From Oryzias latipes (Eukaryota > Chordata > Actinopteri > Beloniformes > Adrianichthyidae), in contig NC_019867.2 in assembly GCF_002234675.1 (NCBI RefSeq), forward strand, positions 31,376,614-31,440,613: DNA of 64,000 nt, in the 5' to 3' direction. A model generated the notes under the pieces. It did no database searches. It saw only the letters and a program-made list of their open reading frames with translations, and had not been told where the DNA came from. The position numbers were made by a program, and so were the translations under genes. Of the stretch, positions 1 to 11,645 are shown piece after piece (within the stretch, counting starts at the first letter, position 1; each line of letters opens with the position of its first letter).

Positions 1-410
1 GAATTTAAAAACTGACTCAGTCCTTTTATTTTGAAACTTGGCTGAAGGAAATGTTCTCATCACCCCACAGACTGAGGTTTAAAGTTTCCAGCATAGATTG
101 TTCCTGAACAATCCACACTGTTGGCAGGTTTTGGTTGAAAGACGACATGTTTTTTTCTGCTTGTTAACATTTAATATCTTTACGTAAATCCAGTGGTAAC
201 TTTATCCTGAAAGTCGTTGCAATGTGATTGTCTTGTTCGAGCTTCTCTAACTGTTTAGAGTTTCTTTTTTTCATCTTAGTTCCGTACTTGTGATAAAAAA
301 ATTCAAAACCAGAAAAAAAGGATAAGAAAGCCTGAACTTCAATCTGACCGTCTGTGTTTTATGACTTTGAACCGTTCTTGCTTCAAAAATCCTCCACAGA
401 CACGGCCGCG

Positions 411-1160
411 CCCCAGGAACCACCCCGGAAACCGCCCCAGGAACCGCTCCAGGAACCGCCCCAGGAACTGCCCCAGGAACCGCCCCAGGAACCGCTCCAG
501 GAACCGCCCCAGGAACCGCTCCAGGAACCGCTCCAGGAACCGCTCCAGGAACCGCCCCAGGAACCGCCCTAGGAACTGCTCCAGGAACCGCTCCAGGAAC
601 CGCCCCAGGAACCGCTCCAGGAACCTCCCCAGGAACCGCCCCAGGAACCGCTCCAGGAACCGCCCCAGGAACCGCCCCAGGAACCGCTCCAGGAACCGCT
701 CCAGGAACCGCCCCAGGAACCGCCCCGGAAACCGCCCCAGGAACCGCTCCAGGAACCGCCCCAGGAACCGCTCCAGGAACCGCCCCAGGAACCGCCCTTG
801 AAATCGCCCCAGGAACCGCTCCAGGAACCGCCCCAGGAACTGCCCCAGGAACCGCCCCAGGAACCGCTCCAGGAACCGCCCTTGAAATCGCCCCAGGAAC
901 CGCTCCAGGAACCGCCCCAGGAACAGCCCTAGGAACCGCTCCAGGAACCGCCCCAGGAACCGCCCCGGAAACCGCCCCAGGAACCGCTCCAGGATCCGCC
1001 CCAGGAACCGCCCCAGGAACCGCCCCAGGAACCGCCCCAGGAACCGCCCTAGGAACCGCTCCAGGAACCGCTCCAGGAACCGCCCCAGGAATCGCCACAG
1101 GAACCGCTCCAGGAACCGCTCCAGGAACCGCTCCAGGAACCGCCCCAGGAACCGCTCCAG
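411..1160. repeat. 12-bp unit minisatellite
   Basis: About 62 head-to-tail copies of a 12-bp unit of the form AGGAACCGCCCC or AGGAACCGCTCC. The main variation is a C/T switch at one position. Rarer units read CGGAAACCGCCC or TTGAAATCGCCC. The TTGAAATC unit occurs twice, 84 bp (seven units) apart, with similar neighbours, so blocks of several units were probably duplicated together. Because the unit is a multiple of three and lacks stop codons in most frames, long open frames of repeated tetrapeptides run through it on both strands. I do not regard these as genes. Confidence 0.95.
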
Positions 1161-2812
1161 CTGTTTGTGCTGAAGGTTTTTGACGCTGTCACGTGTCACA
1201 GAACGGCTCACGAGTCCGTCAGGAGCACCAGGCGCTCGTCTACCATTCAGCAAACAGCACGGAGGTCAAGTTCTGTGCCTCCTGCTGGAGGACGCGTCCC
1301 GGGCTTTGTTTTAGAGGAGGAGCTGTGAGGAGCTGAAAGAGGCTCATAATTCCATGTAAAGACACCATGAAAGGCTCAAGGTGTGAGCATCCGAGCGCAT
1401 GATGTAAACATGTCTCTAAGCACGAGTGCAGGACAAAAGAACGGGCGGATTCGGATCTTTCTCAGAACTTTAGCAGATTATATCGTCACTTCTTCAGTTT
1501 TTATTCGTAAAGGGAAATATCTAATGTCTAAAAACTAATGTTTACTAAAATAAAAATGAACTTTAAAGGTCTGGATTTTGATTTTATGGTACATTTCCTA
1601 TTTTTGATGCTGCACATTTAGTGATTGACAACAGAACTGGTGCTCCTGAATGCCTTTTGTAGATTTTTATTACTTATAAATCCAAAACAATTATTTTTTC
1701 TATTCATTATCTTGTGTTTGAAGTGAATAATTCCTCTTAAACTTTGCATTAGCCTGTTATCTTGTTTTAAATAGCAATAGCTTAGAACAATAAAAAAAAC
1801 AGCTGACTGTCAGTATTTGATATGGTTTTATCATTTCTGTTATATTGAAGCATGATTTTCTGAAGATACCTCATCCCACATGTTAACATGGATGCTGAGC
1901 TGCACTGACTCCGCCCACTTTAACCAGGTATCCAAAGCTGCATTTTCTCATCAAAACACTGAAAAAGCCATGAAACTGTGCGAGAGTTGACTTGTTTCCT
2001 TTCAATGGGAAACCAGCCACCAGTGGTCATTGGCTTTCTCCACGTTCACTTTAAAACAACAATAGTTGGAGGCTTGGTGATGATAAAACCGTTTTTTAAG
2101 GGTTCAACACAGCTTTTACCTGTCTTCTAAGGAAGGGAGGTTGGAAAAAACAAACACAGAAACATTCATGTTTTAGGAGAAGACACACAACACAGGAGGG
2201 AGGATTTTTTTAAATTTTAATTTTTATCCTGCCCTGTCTATAAAACACAATCTTTGAAATTGCTGGTGTGTTTTAAATGTACAAACCATAAACGGCATCG
2301 TTTTTTTTTAATTGTTTTTTGTCTGTACATCTGTTGGGAAACAACACTAGTTTGTTTCATGAGCGATGAACTCACTGCAGCCGCTTACAGGATGAAGACA
2401 GAGCTCCCTCTAGTGGTGACCAATGGCATCGTTCAACTAGTAAACAGCTGCGTTTGACAGCAAGCTGGACTTTATTAAATAGATTTCCCAAGGTGAAAGT
2501 AAACATAATTGTGTTTATGAAAAATAAACTAAAAAAAAAAAAACCTGTTTTAGTCTGAGGAGACGTGCATTCCAGTCAAAGCGTCAGCTGCAGGTCAGTC
2601 CGGTTGATGGGAGTTAAAATGATGGAATTCAAAGACTTTTTTCAGGATGAGCAGCTGATCTGAGATAAACCCCACCTGAACACCACCACAACACCACACC
2701 TGTAGGAGGGAGCAGACAGGAAGTTGGAGGATAAAACAATCCAACTCTCCCTGTGCAAAGGAAACAAGGAGACTTTGGAGACTTTTTTCAGGTTTGTTGT
2801 TTAGGCCAGCTG
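1161..2812. other. intergenic, no gene seen
   Basis: After about 200 bp of mixed sequence flanking the minisatellite, the stretch becomes AT-rich with many A and T runs. I see no spliceable coding pattern and no recognised repeat. Confidence 0.5.
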
Positions 2813-3032
2813 TTAACCCTTGTGCTATCCTATGGGGTCAAGATGACCCCCCCCCCTTCCATTGACGTGTTCTCCCTACCATGACAAAGGTGGATGAAGG
2901 TGGAAAGATTTCATGTAAGTGACATAAGTGAAGATCACAAATCATTGAAGAAAAAAGGTTCAGAGCACTGTCTAGTGGGTCTAGATGACCCACCTCCCAA
3001 CGTTAAAGTACCTAGGATAGCACAAGGGTTAA
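2813..3032. mobile_element. piggyBac-like MITE, copy A (complete)
   Basis: The element is bounded by TTAA on both sides. Its terminal inverted repeats read CCCTTGTGCTATCCT at the left and the reverse complement (AGGATAGCACAAGGG) at the right. TTAA target duplication with ends beginning CCC is typical of the piggyBac superfamily. At about 216 bp it can encode no transposase, so it is a non-autonomous copy. Four further copies occur in the window. Confidence 0.85.
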
Positions 3033-4734
3033 ACTTACATAGATGTATTAGTCAACCAAAAAAAAAAGGTTGCTATGGAGATAAAGCTGCCATTGTGAAA
3101 AAAGTGAGTTTTGTGGCTGGTAGGGGCAGAAGGGGAGAGTAAGGGCAGGGGAAGGTGGGCCCGTACGACGCCACGTGCACGTTTACTGTCTACTGTAACT
3201 TTTGGATAAACGAGGACAGATTTAACGGTGAACAGGCCACCTAGTGGTGACCTGGTAAAGAGTCCTGGCTCCAGTCACTAATGTTACCTCACATAAGTAC
3301 CCTCAGAAACTGTATAGGCAGAAAGAAAGAGGAAAAAGATAAGAACTTTTTTAAAGTTTTTCTATTCTTATTAAATTACAAAACCAAATTATTTAAATGG
3401 TTTCTTTGGTTTGACTTCAATGTTTTATTCCGATACAGAAATTCTCCCTTCAGAAGAGCAGGTTCATAAAAATAAACAGATTTTGCACTAAGTTGTGTTT
3501 ATATTTTAAATCCCTCAGAAAAAAATGCAAGAATACTGTCCATTTCCACTGATGACAAGTCGTAAGAAAACCCCGAGAATTGCATCATCTTTGGTGGGAA
3601 CACTGGAAAATATGGCTTTGATTCCTTCTCTGACCTCCTTTTCTTCCTCCTCTTCATCCTCTGCTCTGTGGATGAGGAGGCAGCAGACAGCTGCAGATTG
3701 GCACCTGTCAGTCATACGACCACGCCCCTTTTATGTCAACCCTTAAAATAAAAACGTATCGTTCATGAAAAATCAGCTGAAAAGAACTAAAAACATCTTA
3801 AATCTGGATTAATTGAACGCAACAATGAACACAGCAGCTGATGAAGACTTTTGCTCCTTTTAGTTCTTCATCAGTTTTTTTTGAATGTTTACAAATGTCC
3901 TTCAGTGGCCTGAAGGAAAAGGAAGTTTTGGCTAAAGCATTTTCAAATTCCCATCATCACCCCCAGGACGGAAAGTGGTTAAAGTGGGATCGACGAATCA
4001 AAATCTAGAGCTGTGATGTTTTTTTTTATTACTATAGAAAAAATTCTGAAGCTCCAACGTCTTTTCCTTGGAGTCTTAAAATGTTTTTCTTTTTTATCCT
4101 AAAGGTCGTCCTTCAGTCACAAACAAATGTCCAATAACCAACAGCCAAGGTCAACACCTGAACACATCACGCAGACAAACCTGCGGTTATGAGTTATTGA
4201 TTTCTCTGGGCGCCACAGCTGCCCGCCGTGCTGCACACGCCGGAGCGTCACCATCAGAGGAGGAGGGGTCACTTCGGGTCAAGGAGAAACCCAGAACATC
4301 TCCAAACATTTCTAAACAAAGTTTTTCTTCTTGCTCAACTTTTCCCTGAGAAATAATTCAAACATGTTTTTTTGTTTGTTTTGCTAATGTATAACAAAGA
4401 TCCAACTGTTGTGACAATGCGGAACTATTTATGACAAAATGTTTGAATTACACGTTTAGACAAGCAGTACAGTTCTGCTCCGGGTCCAAACACCTCATCA
4501 TCTGTGTTTCTCAGTTTCCGTGACGACGACGCAAAGCTCTTCCTGTGTTTTCCACTGGGTGACACAGGTACGGATGGATCTGATGACGTTCAGATGTTTG
4601 TGTTACAACCGTTTAAATAAAGTTAACCTGAATTGAATCTGTGCTTGGATGAGAGTTCTGGACTCAGAAGCTGTTCCAACAAATACAGAACACCAGCTGA
4701 ATTTTCAAAATAAAAGATGCAGAGACCTCAATTA
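3033..4734. other. intergenic, no gene seen
   Basis: AT-rich sequence with scattered short open frames that overlap on opposite strands and lack splice or codon support. No recognised family. Confidence 0.45.
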
Positions 4735-5110
4735 TTTAATTTCAATTCCATTTTATTTCTATAGCTCAATATTTACAAAAACAGTCGTCTGAATGGGCTT
4801 CATACCATTATTTGTACAGCAAAGATGAATCATAAAGATCCTAAAATCATAGAATTCAATGGGTAATGGCTACACTAAACTACATAGACTAAAATAAACA
4901 GACTAAACTACACAAACTAAACTAAACTAAGCAGACTAAACTAAACTGGCATCTCTGCCCTCAGACCCTCCTTCTCTGTAAGGAAAAACTCCTAAAAAAT
5001 CGGATTCCAGGAAAAAAAAAAAGAAACCTCAGGGGGGGTCCACATGAAGGAGGGATCCTCCCCCAGGACGGACAGGCCATGTAGAAGAACTCTTAGAGAG
5101 AATAAGCTTG
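4735..5110. repeat. teleost interspersed repeat with ACTAAA-rich tract
   Basis: Begins in a TTTATTTCTATAGCTCAATA-like segment, passes through an ACTAAACTA-rich tandem tract (about 4870-4950), then a segment on CCTCAGACCCTCCTTCTCTG and a run on CCTCCCCCAGGACGGACAGG. This order of blocks resembles a repeat I associate with many fish genomes. The class is not certain. Confidence 0.5.
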
Positions 5111-5271
5111 TCTACATTTAACAAAATAAGACCTTTTTCTCTCAGTGGGATTCTGCTTTTGGTTCATTAATGAACCGTTCTGTGCATTTAAAGAGGCGTT
5201 CTAATCAGACCATGAATGAGCAGGAAGACTCCATCCTTCCTTATTCAGAATCAGTGACTGCGTCCGTTTCC

Positions 5272-5545
5272 CTGCACACTACCTAGTGTTCTAAACTACC
5301 AAGTACACTGACTAGTACACTATGTAGTGTACTAAACTACATAGTCTACCTAGTACACTCACAGTGTAGTACACCAGTACACTACATATTGTACTATGTA
5401 GTGTACTAGGTAGTCTGGTACACTACATAGTGTACTAGATAGTGTACTAGGTAGTCTGGTACACTACATAGTGTACTAGATAGTGTACTAGGTAGTCTGG
5501 TACACTACATAGTGTACTAGATAGTGTACTAGGTAGTGCTTTGGG
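5272..5545. repeat. palindromic TAGTGTACTA tandem array
   Basis: Roughly 41-bp units built from GTACACTACATAGTGTACTA and TAGATAGTGTACTAGG repeat about three times, preceded by degenerate copies. Each unit is nearly self-complementary, so either strand can fold into long hairpins. The array is followed by GCTTTGGGCATTTTTTTAGTG. It looks like the expanded end of a DNA transposon, but no flanking target duplication was found. Confidence 0.6.
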
Positions 5546-6122
5546 CATTTTTTTAGTGCTGTCTGAATCTACAATCCCAAAATCCAGTGCCCTAGAAATT
5601 TCCCAGAAGTCTCAGCGAAAAACCAGTGTGCATCGATGCTCACTAGATCAGCAAATATAGACCACAATGCATTGCTGTTTGATCAATATTTGTGATATTT
5701 TTTTTATTAAGTCATCAACATTTTCAACGTCAGAACACAGTGGATTCACAAATGATCATTGTGAAAAGCATATTTCACGAGCCAGAACATTATAGATTTA
5801 TGGGGAAGATATTTCTATAAAAAACTTTGTATTTAATTTATTTTTTCACACCAGGTCAAGATTAAAAAATAGAGTTAAATAAGAAAACATCATTTGGGTT
5901 CAAACGCTGTCAGAAACATGAAGCACACTGTGGTCATTCCCTTCCAGTCAGAGTTTGGAAACATCCAAGCCTTTATTTTCACTGGAACCTCACGGGCCGA
6001 GGACGGATCCCTGTGGGACACCCGTGTTTGGTAAAAGACTACTGAGAGATGGAAGACAGAACAGTTTGGTAAATTCAGCTCAGAACTTTACAGATGAGCG
6101 TAGTCAGAACAGACAGTCTGGG

Positions 6123-6151
6123 ATGATGTCACCTGTCTCAGGTGACATCAT
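6123..6151. other. perfect 13-bp inverted repeat just past ciz1 stop
   Basis: ATGATGTCACCTG, a 3-base TCT spacer, then CAGGTGACATCAT: perfect arms. It starts 6 bp beyond the proposed ciz1 stop codon, so it would fold as a hairpin in the 3' untranslated region. Confidence 0.8.
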
Positions 6152-6156
6152 GTTGG

Positions 6157-8451
6157 TCAGGTGAGGCCAGACGTTTCCTCTTTCTCCTCCTCGTCTCCAC
6201 TTCCTGTTTGAGCTCGATGTCGCTAAACAACAGCAGCAGCCAGCTGTTAGTCTCACCTGCTGGATCACCTGAGCGGCCAAAGCTCCACTGTGGGAGTTAC
6301 CTGCAGGTTCTGGAAGTGTGCGTGCGTCCTGCAGTGCGAGTGGCGAGCTTCGGTTTCTCGGTAGAAGAACTTCTTGCAGAGTCGACACACGAAGCCACAG
6401 ACGGGAACCACGAAAGCTCCTCCTGCAAAAAAAAAAGACCTGTTCACACTTTGAACGTTTCCACACGTTCGACCACAAACAGCAGCCCCGTATCCAGGAG
6501 GCGGAGTCTGGAGAGCACGAATGAGTGAAGCAGCTCAAAGGTTCTTTAGGCGAGCTGCAGAGATCCGAGGCTCTGGAACATCAGCCTGAATGCACCATCA
6601 ACACGGTGGTGGGAGCATCATGTTTTCTTCTGTAGAGACAGGGAGGCTGGGAGGAGCCAGACGCAGATCAAGCCCCGCCCTCCAGATTCAAAGCCAACTA
6701 GAAAGTATCCAATACAGTTTCTCACTGGAGGCAGGTTTCAGAGTAAAAAATAAACCTGTACGATGTGCACTAAATTCTATTGGGGGGGTGGGGGCAGCTG
6801 TTTTTATTGGATCAAAACTTAAATAATTTGGGGGGAACAATTTTGATTGACAGCTGGATGGATCCTACAAACCCCGCCCTTTCCTTTGCCCCGCCCACCA
6901 GTTTACGTGGCAAAGATGAAACATTTCACAGATCATGAAAACCCATCATCTCCCACAAGGGGGCGGGGCTACGGTCACACCTACCGTATTCCACGTGCGG
7001 GTCGTATTCTTCGCCGTCCGCCTCCTCCACCTGCAGCCCACATCAGAACCGGTCAGTCCGTAGAACCGTTGGAGCCCGCTCGGACCCACAGACTGAACCC
7101 ACCTGCGAATGCTCCCCCGGTGACTCCTCTTCATCCCCCTGCTGACCCTCCTCTGCCACCTCCACCTCCTCCTCCTCCTCGAAGCAGCCCACTGCATCCA
7201 GAGTGATGAGCTCCTCCTCCTGCGCCTCCTCCAGCTGCACCTGACAGGTGAGATCACACCTGAGCATCTGTTGTGTGATTCTTGTGATTAATGTTCCCTT
7301 CTTTTTGTCTGGTTGTGATAGTTGTGTGTTCATTCTTGGCTTGTCGTTTGCCGGTTCCGTGTGGTCTGGCCTTCCTTTCGATCCGCCTCTGATAGACGTG
7401 TTTGTAAACCTTTGGTTGTGTTGTGCGTCTTTGGAATTGTTGTGTGTTTAGATAACGTTGTGTTGTCTGTTGTGTGGTTTACACACCTCCTTGTGGTAGT
7501 GTAGAGGTTCTGCTGTTGTTCTAATTATTTTTGCATCTATTTGTGCGTCTGCTTTGTGTGTGCTTGTGATGGTTTTGTGCGAGTCGCCCCTGCTGACCTG
7601 CTGCTTGTGCTCCGCAGACTTCATGTGCTCGACAAACTTCCTGGGCGTCCTGAAGTGTCGCTTACACACGGGACAGAAGGGCCGGCCCCGCTGCTTACAC
7701 ACCTGCGTCACGCACAAGCACACAACAAGGGGAGGCAGTGAGGAAGACTCCAGGCTGCTTCGTCTCCCCAGCTCTCTCACCTTGTGCCACTTTGTGCGCC
7801 GATGGACGATGACGTTTCCGGTGTAGCGGGTTTGGCAGGTGTCACACCAGCGCTGAGGTTGAGTCTGGCGCCCCCTGCAGGCAGACAGAAAAACAAACAC
7901 TGAACATTGAGGGTCGACAAAAACACACACACACACACACACGTCTGTCTTTCTGCATCTGCTTGATTGTTACACAAAATCAACAGGAGCCACAGTCACA
8001 TGACCAGGAACTGCTTTTACCTCAAACTTCTTCCTCTTTAGTCCAGGGTTTTTGCCCCCACCCCTACGGCTTTTCCCTACGCCTCCTATTGTAGGGGCAT
8101 TTGTGGGGGTCAGAACGCCGCCCTCCGCCGCGACGGTGTTCGCGTTGCTCGGTGCTGCGGAGGTGAAGCGCTGTTCTTCACGTGTGCGTGCTCTGATGCA
8201 CAGTGATTTTCATGCACATGTGAGGAATGACTTTGTGTTTTACCTTTTTAAAGTTATCAAACTGATGTTTTTATGAATTTCAGAGCGCTGGCAGCTACGC
8301 TCTAGCGTGGATGACCGGCGACTATTGATGATGTCATCGAGTGGGAGTGACGTCCGAATTAGAAGACACTGTTTTTCCACTACGCTCCGATTGGAGGGCT
8401 AAATGTAGGGAAGGGAATTGGGATTCTGGGTGTGTCTGTCTGCCTGTTTAG

Positions 8452-8482
<31 letters not shown>

Positions 8483-8831
8483 TGTGTGTGTGTGTAAGTG
8501 TGCGTGTCACCTGTCCAGACTGTAAGAGCGGATCCGGCTGGTGACCTCCTGCAGTCTCCTCAGGTGTTCTCCTCCTGACATGTGCTCCTGAAACATCTGC
8601 ATGGCGCAGACCGCCTGTGAGGACGCGTGCAGACGCTAAAGCGTCCTGCAGGTGTGCTCCTCACCTGCAGGGAGTGACAGCAGAGGTCACAGACGTGACA
8701 GCGGAGTCCCGGGGTTTTCTTTTCGGCGCCCCGCTCCGGCTGTCCGAACTCCCGGCTCTCGCTGCTCCTCTGGATGGTGACCTTCAGGGAGCCCGCGCTC
8801 TGCAACTGCACACAGCCGTTCAGCTCCTGCA
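6157..8831 (-). CDS. ciz1: ciz1, 3' part: Cip1-interacting zinc finger protein (partial)
   Basis: Nuclear zinc finger protein. In mammals CIZ1 binds p21/Cip1, promotes initiation of DNA replication and associates with the nuclear matrix. Exons, in transcript order: 8831-8665, 8596-8511, 7874-7781, 7702-7598, 7240-7103, 7030-6985, 6422-6301, 6222-6157. All phases join without a stop, giving 273 visible residues. Landmarks are GSLKVTI followed by C2H2 finger 1 (CHVC, closing EHMSGGEH), finger 2 (RWCDTCQTRY), finger 3 (RPFCPVCKRHF then TPRKFVEHMKS), the signature ITLDAVGCF before a Glu-rich acidic block, and the matrin-type finger (FVCRLCKKFF ending HFQNLQ). These follow human CIZ1 in the same order. 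The glutamine-rich N-terminal half was not found. The last exon gives only about 21 residues after HFQNLQ, much shorter than the mammalian tail, and its acceptor is the least certain. Confidence 0.88.
7922..7941. repeat. (CA)n microsatellite
   Basis: About ten CA repeats in a ciz1 intron. Confidence 0.9.
8455..8507. repeat. (TG)n microsatellite, interrupted
   Basis: TG repeats broken by two TAAG interruptions, in the ciz1 intron that begins at the donor of the 8596-8511 exon (8510). Confidence 0.9.
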
Positions 8832-10206
8832 CTGTAGGAGGCCGGGAGGAGTCTGATGAAGAGGAGCAACAGTTCTGACCTCAGCTGCTCGACTGTCTTC
8901 CGCTGCCCCCTGCTGGTCGGGATCAGGAACATCTGCTGAGACAAACTTCATGAAGGAAAACGCAGAAATGCAAACAACGTGACAGATATGGAGGGATATT
9001 TATGCTACCAACATGCAAACAAAACTTTCTACGTTTCTACAGTGAAAATATTTAATAATTGCTTTTTCTTTGCTTTCAATTTTTTTTCTCAAATTGTTTT
9101 CTCATCCAATCAGCTGCTGATTGAACCGATACAAAGTCCAAGTCTGCCTCCAAGCACAATACAAAACAGAGACCCCTGATTGGTCAGAATCTGGACCAAT
9201 CAGCAGCTGTTTGATGGCAGCTTTTTTCAGGCTAAACTGAAACTCATGAGAGCAAAATCAAAGATAAGAAGAAAGCGAGATGAGACACAACGCATCTAAA
9301 ACATTTGGGTTGCAAACGCAAAAATATTTTTTCAAAGCAAAAAAAAAAATTTAAGCAACAAAAAAAAAAATTGAAAGCAAATAAATAGTATTTGGAAGCA
9401 AAAATGTAATATTTTCGTGGTGGCATAAATATCACTCCATAGGCAGAAACAAACACAAACAAACCTGCAGCTGAGTCACATGACCAGGAAAGCGTGAGTC
9501 TGCTGGCCGACGCTGAGCTGTGGAAACAAGTTAAACCAATCGATGCATACGTGCATCAATATGCTCTTTTGGTCCATAATGACCTCAATTTAGCAGCAAA
9601 ACGATCAACGAATGGGTTTTACTTTTTAAAATATTTGTATGAAAAACTAAAGCAACCGTTACCACGGCAACAACATTGAACAAAATGCTTCATCTGAAGA
9701 AGCTAAAAGAGGAACAGACTTGCTGCTGGAGTCGTCATCGCCGTCAGACGGCACATCCTCGACGGCTTTGTTTCCTGGTTTAAGCTTGAGCTGCTTTCTG
9801 GGACTAAACCAACTTTGAGGCTTTCCAGACACATTTAGCACTTAAATCTGATGAAGTTTGGAATCGCGACGCTACATTTCATCTCAACATCACCCTTTCT
9901 CTTTTGAAGTCTGGGGCCGTGAAAACATGTAGAAGAGCGGCTGTATGATCAGATCAGCTGATTTACATTATCTCTGATCTTCTTCAGTCCCTGTGGCAGG
10001 AGAGTGAATAGAGCAGCAGCTATGCTGGTGAAAAGATGTCTGAAATAACTGAGCTGTCTATCCCAGGAAATGATCCATTTCACACGTTTAATCTAAAGCC
10101 AGAGTCAGAATGAGACCAAAGAGAACCGAAGAGCAGCAACATTTCTGAGCTTTAGGGCCAAAGAGGTTGTGTCAACCTGCAGAGGTCTAAACTTTGTACA
10201 CAAACA
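8832..10206. other. region upstream of visible ciz1 exons
   Basis: The 5' exons of ciz1 should lie on this side, but I found none whose phase fits. The stretch holds A/T-rich runs with imperfect AAGCAAAAA-type units (9300-9420) and two weak opposing open frames (9494-9679 plus, 9659-9841 minus) that I do not recognise. Confidence 0.4.
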
Positions 10207-11645
10207 CCAGGGGGGTATTCCAGGAAGCAGGTTCTGCTAGCTCCCACGGTAAGTTTGAGGCTAAGGAAGTTGATAACCTCAGCTTTCAGTTCCAGAAATG
10301 GAGGTATGTTTCAGGGTAGGTCAAGTTGCCATGGCAACTCATGCTCTGAACCTGGTCTGGAGCAGGTTTAGTTGAAGGCTAGTTTGTTTACAGAGAGGTG
10401 AAGCAGCATGGCGTGTCCATTTGAAGAGGATTTAGTGGATGAAGAAGCTCAGATAATACTTTTTCCACCATGAGAGGGTGATAAGACCACATATGGATGT
10501 TGGAAAAATAAACTTTTTTTACTTTGATCTAACTTAGTTATTTGCTTCAGTTAAAATAATTAAAAATCTTTTCTTTTTGTTAAGTCAGGTTAAAAATAAC
10601 ATGTAGTTTTCAGACAGTTATGTTGCTTTCATTCAAAATAATTCAATGAAGTAGGTGTAACTTTGGTGCTTCTGTTAGATTGGCACTGCAAAGGATTGTG
10701 GGATACCATTCCCTTTGCCCGTCTGGACGGATTTTGGTTTAAGTGTGGTTTTTTGACCAAATGTGTTTAGTTGTTTAACTGTTTTACTGAGTTTTATTAG
10801 TAGTGGTTATTTTGTCCTACTAGGCTTAAGTCTCTGCACCATGAGTGAGAGGGAGGGAGAGGATGATGAGTTTATATAGCAGCCCTACAGCCAAATGGTG
10901 TAACGACAATGTCAGAAAATTCCTAAATAAATGAACGCACGCAGCACATTCTGTTTTGTTCTTTTTATTGTTATAAAAATGAGCATATCTGCCGGCTCAA
11001 ACTTAGACATATGAGAGTTCAAGAAATATAATTAATTAAGATGGAAAAAAGATTAATTGAATTGGAGTAATATGACATTTAGTTAGATAAATATGTAAAT
11101 TTGAGTTGTATTAACAACTATTGAGTTTTATAGACGTAAACAATTAGGTTGAATAAATTTAACTGAATTATTTTTTACCAATAGAAGTAATTCAATTAAG
11201 TTGGCAAAATTGGATAAGTTATATATATATATATATATATATATATGCGTCACATGAAAATGAAAATAAGATCAGAAACTTGTGCGTTTACTTTCTCTGT
11301 TCTTCTACTAAAAGCAGAAACTCTTTCTTTTGCTGATGATGCAGCCGTATTACTTTTTTGATGGACGTATAATCTTCATACACCGTCATTAATCTCAGAC
11401 TCCGTCTCACTAAAGTACAGCGCTCTCTTTTTTTCTCCACGTGTTTCCATGGTGACCCCTTAAATCGGCGATCCATTGAGAATGTCTTTATGTACTTGAC
11501 ATGTACGTGCATTAACCCAGGGTTACCAAGTGGAGCGTAATTTTGGAACGACATATCCAGAGTAAACAAGTTCAGGCGGATTTCAGCCAGAGTTCAGGCT
11601 TAAAGTCAGGGTAGTTTAAACATGCTTCCTGGAATACCCCCCAGG
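10207..11645. mobile_element. DNA transposon with CCAGGGGGGTATTCC ends
   Basis: The left end reads CCAGGGGGGTATTCCAGGAA and the right end is its reverse complement, about 23 matching bases and 1.44 kb apart. The interior is AT-rich, contains an (AT)n run at 11221-11246, and has no open frame of transposase size, so it is a non-autonomous or decayed element. I could not define a clean target duplication, so the superfamily is open. Confidence 0.75.

Noticed and set aside
339-1253. 304-codon minus-strand and 146/275-codon other frames through the minisatellite
   Set aside because: They follow from a 12-bp unit without stop codons; there is no non-repeat domain, splice signal or codon signature.
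8880-8935. Possible ciz1 exon (QMFLIPTSRGQRKTVEQL) with acceptor and donor-like ends
   Set aside because: Its only open phase ends at phase 2 or 0, while the next ciz1 exon needs phase 1.
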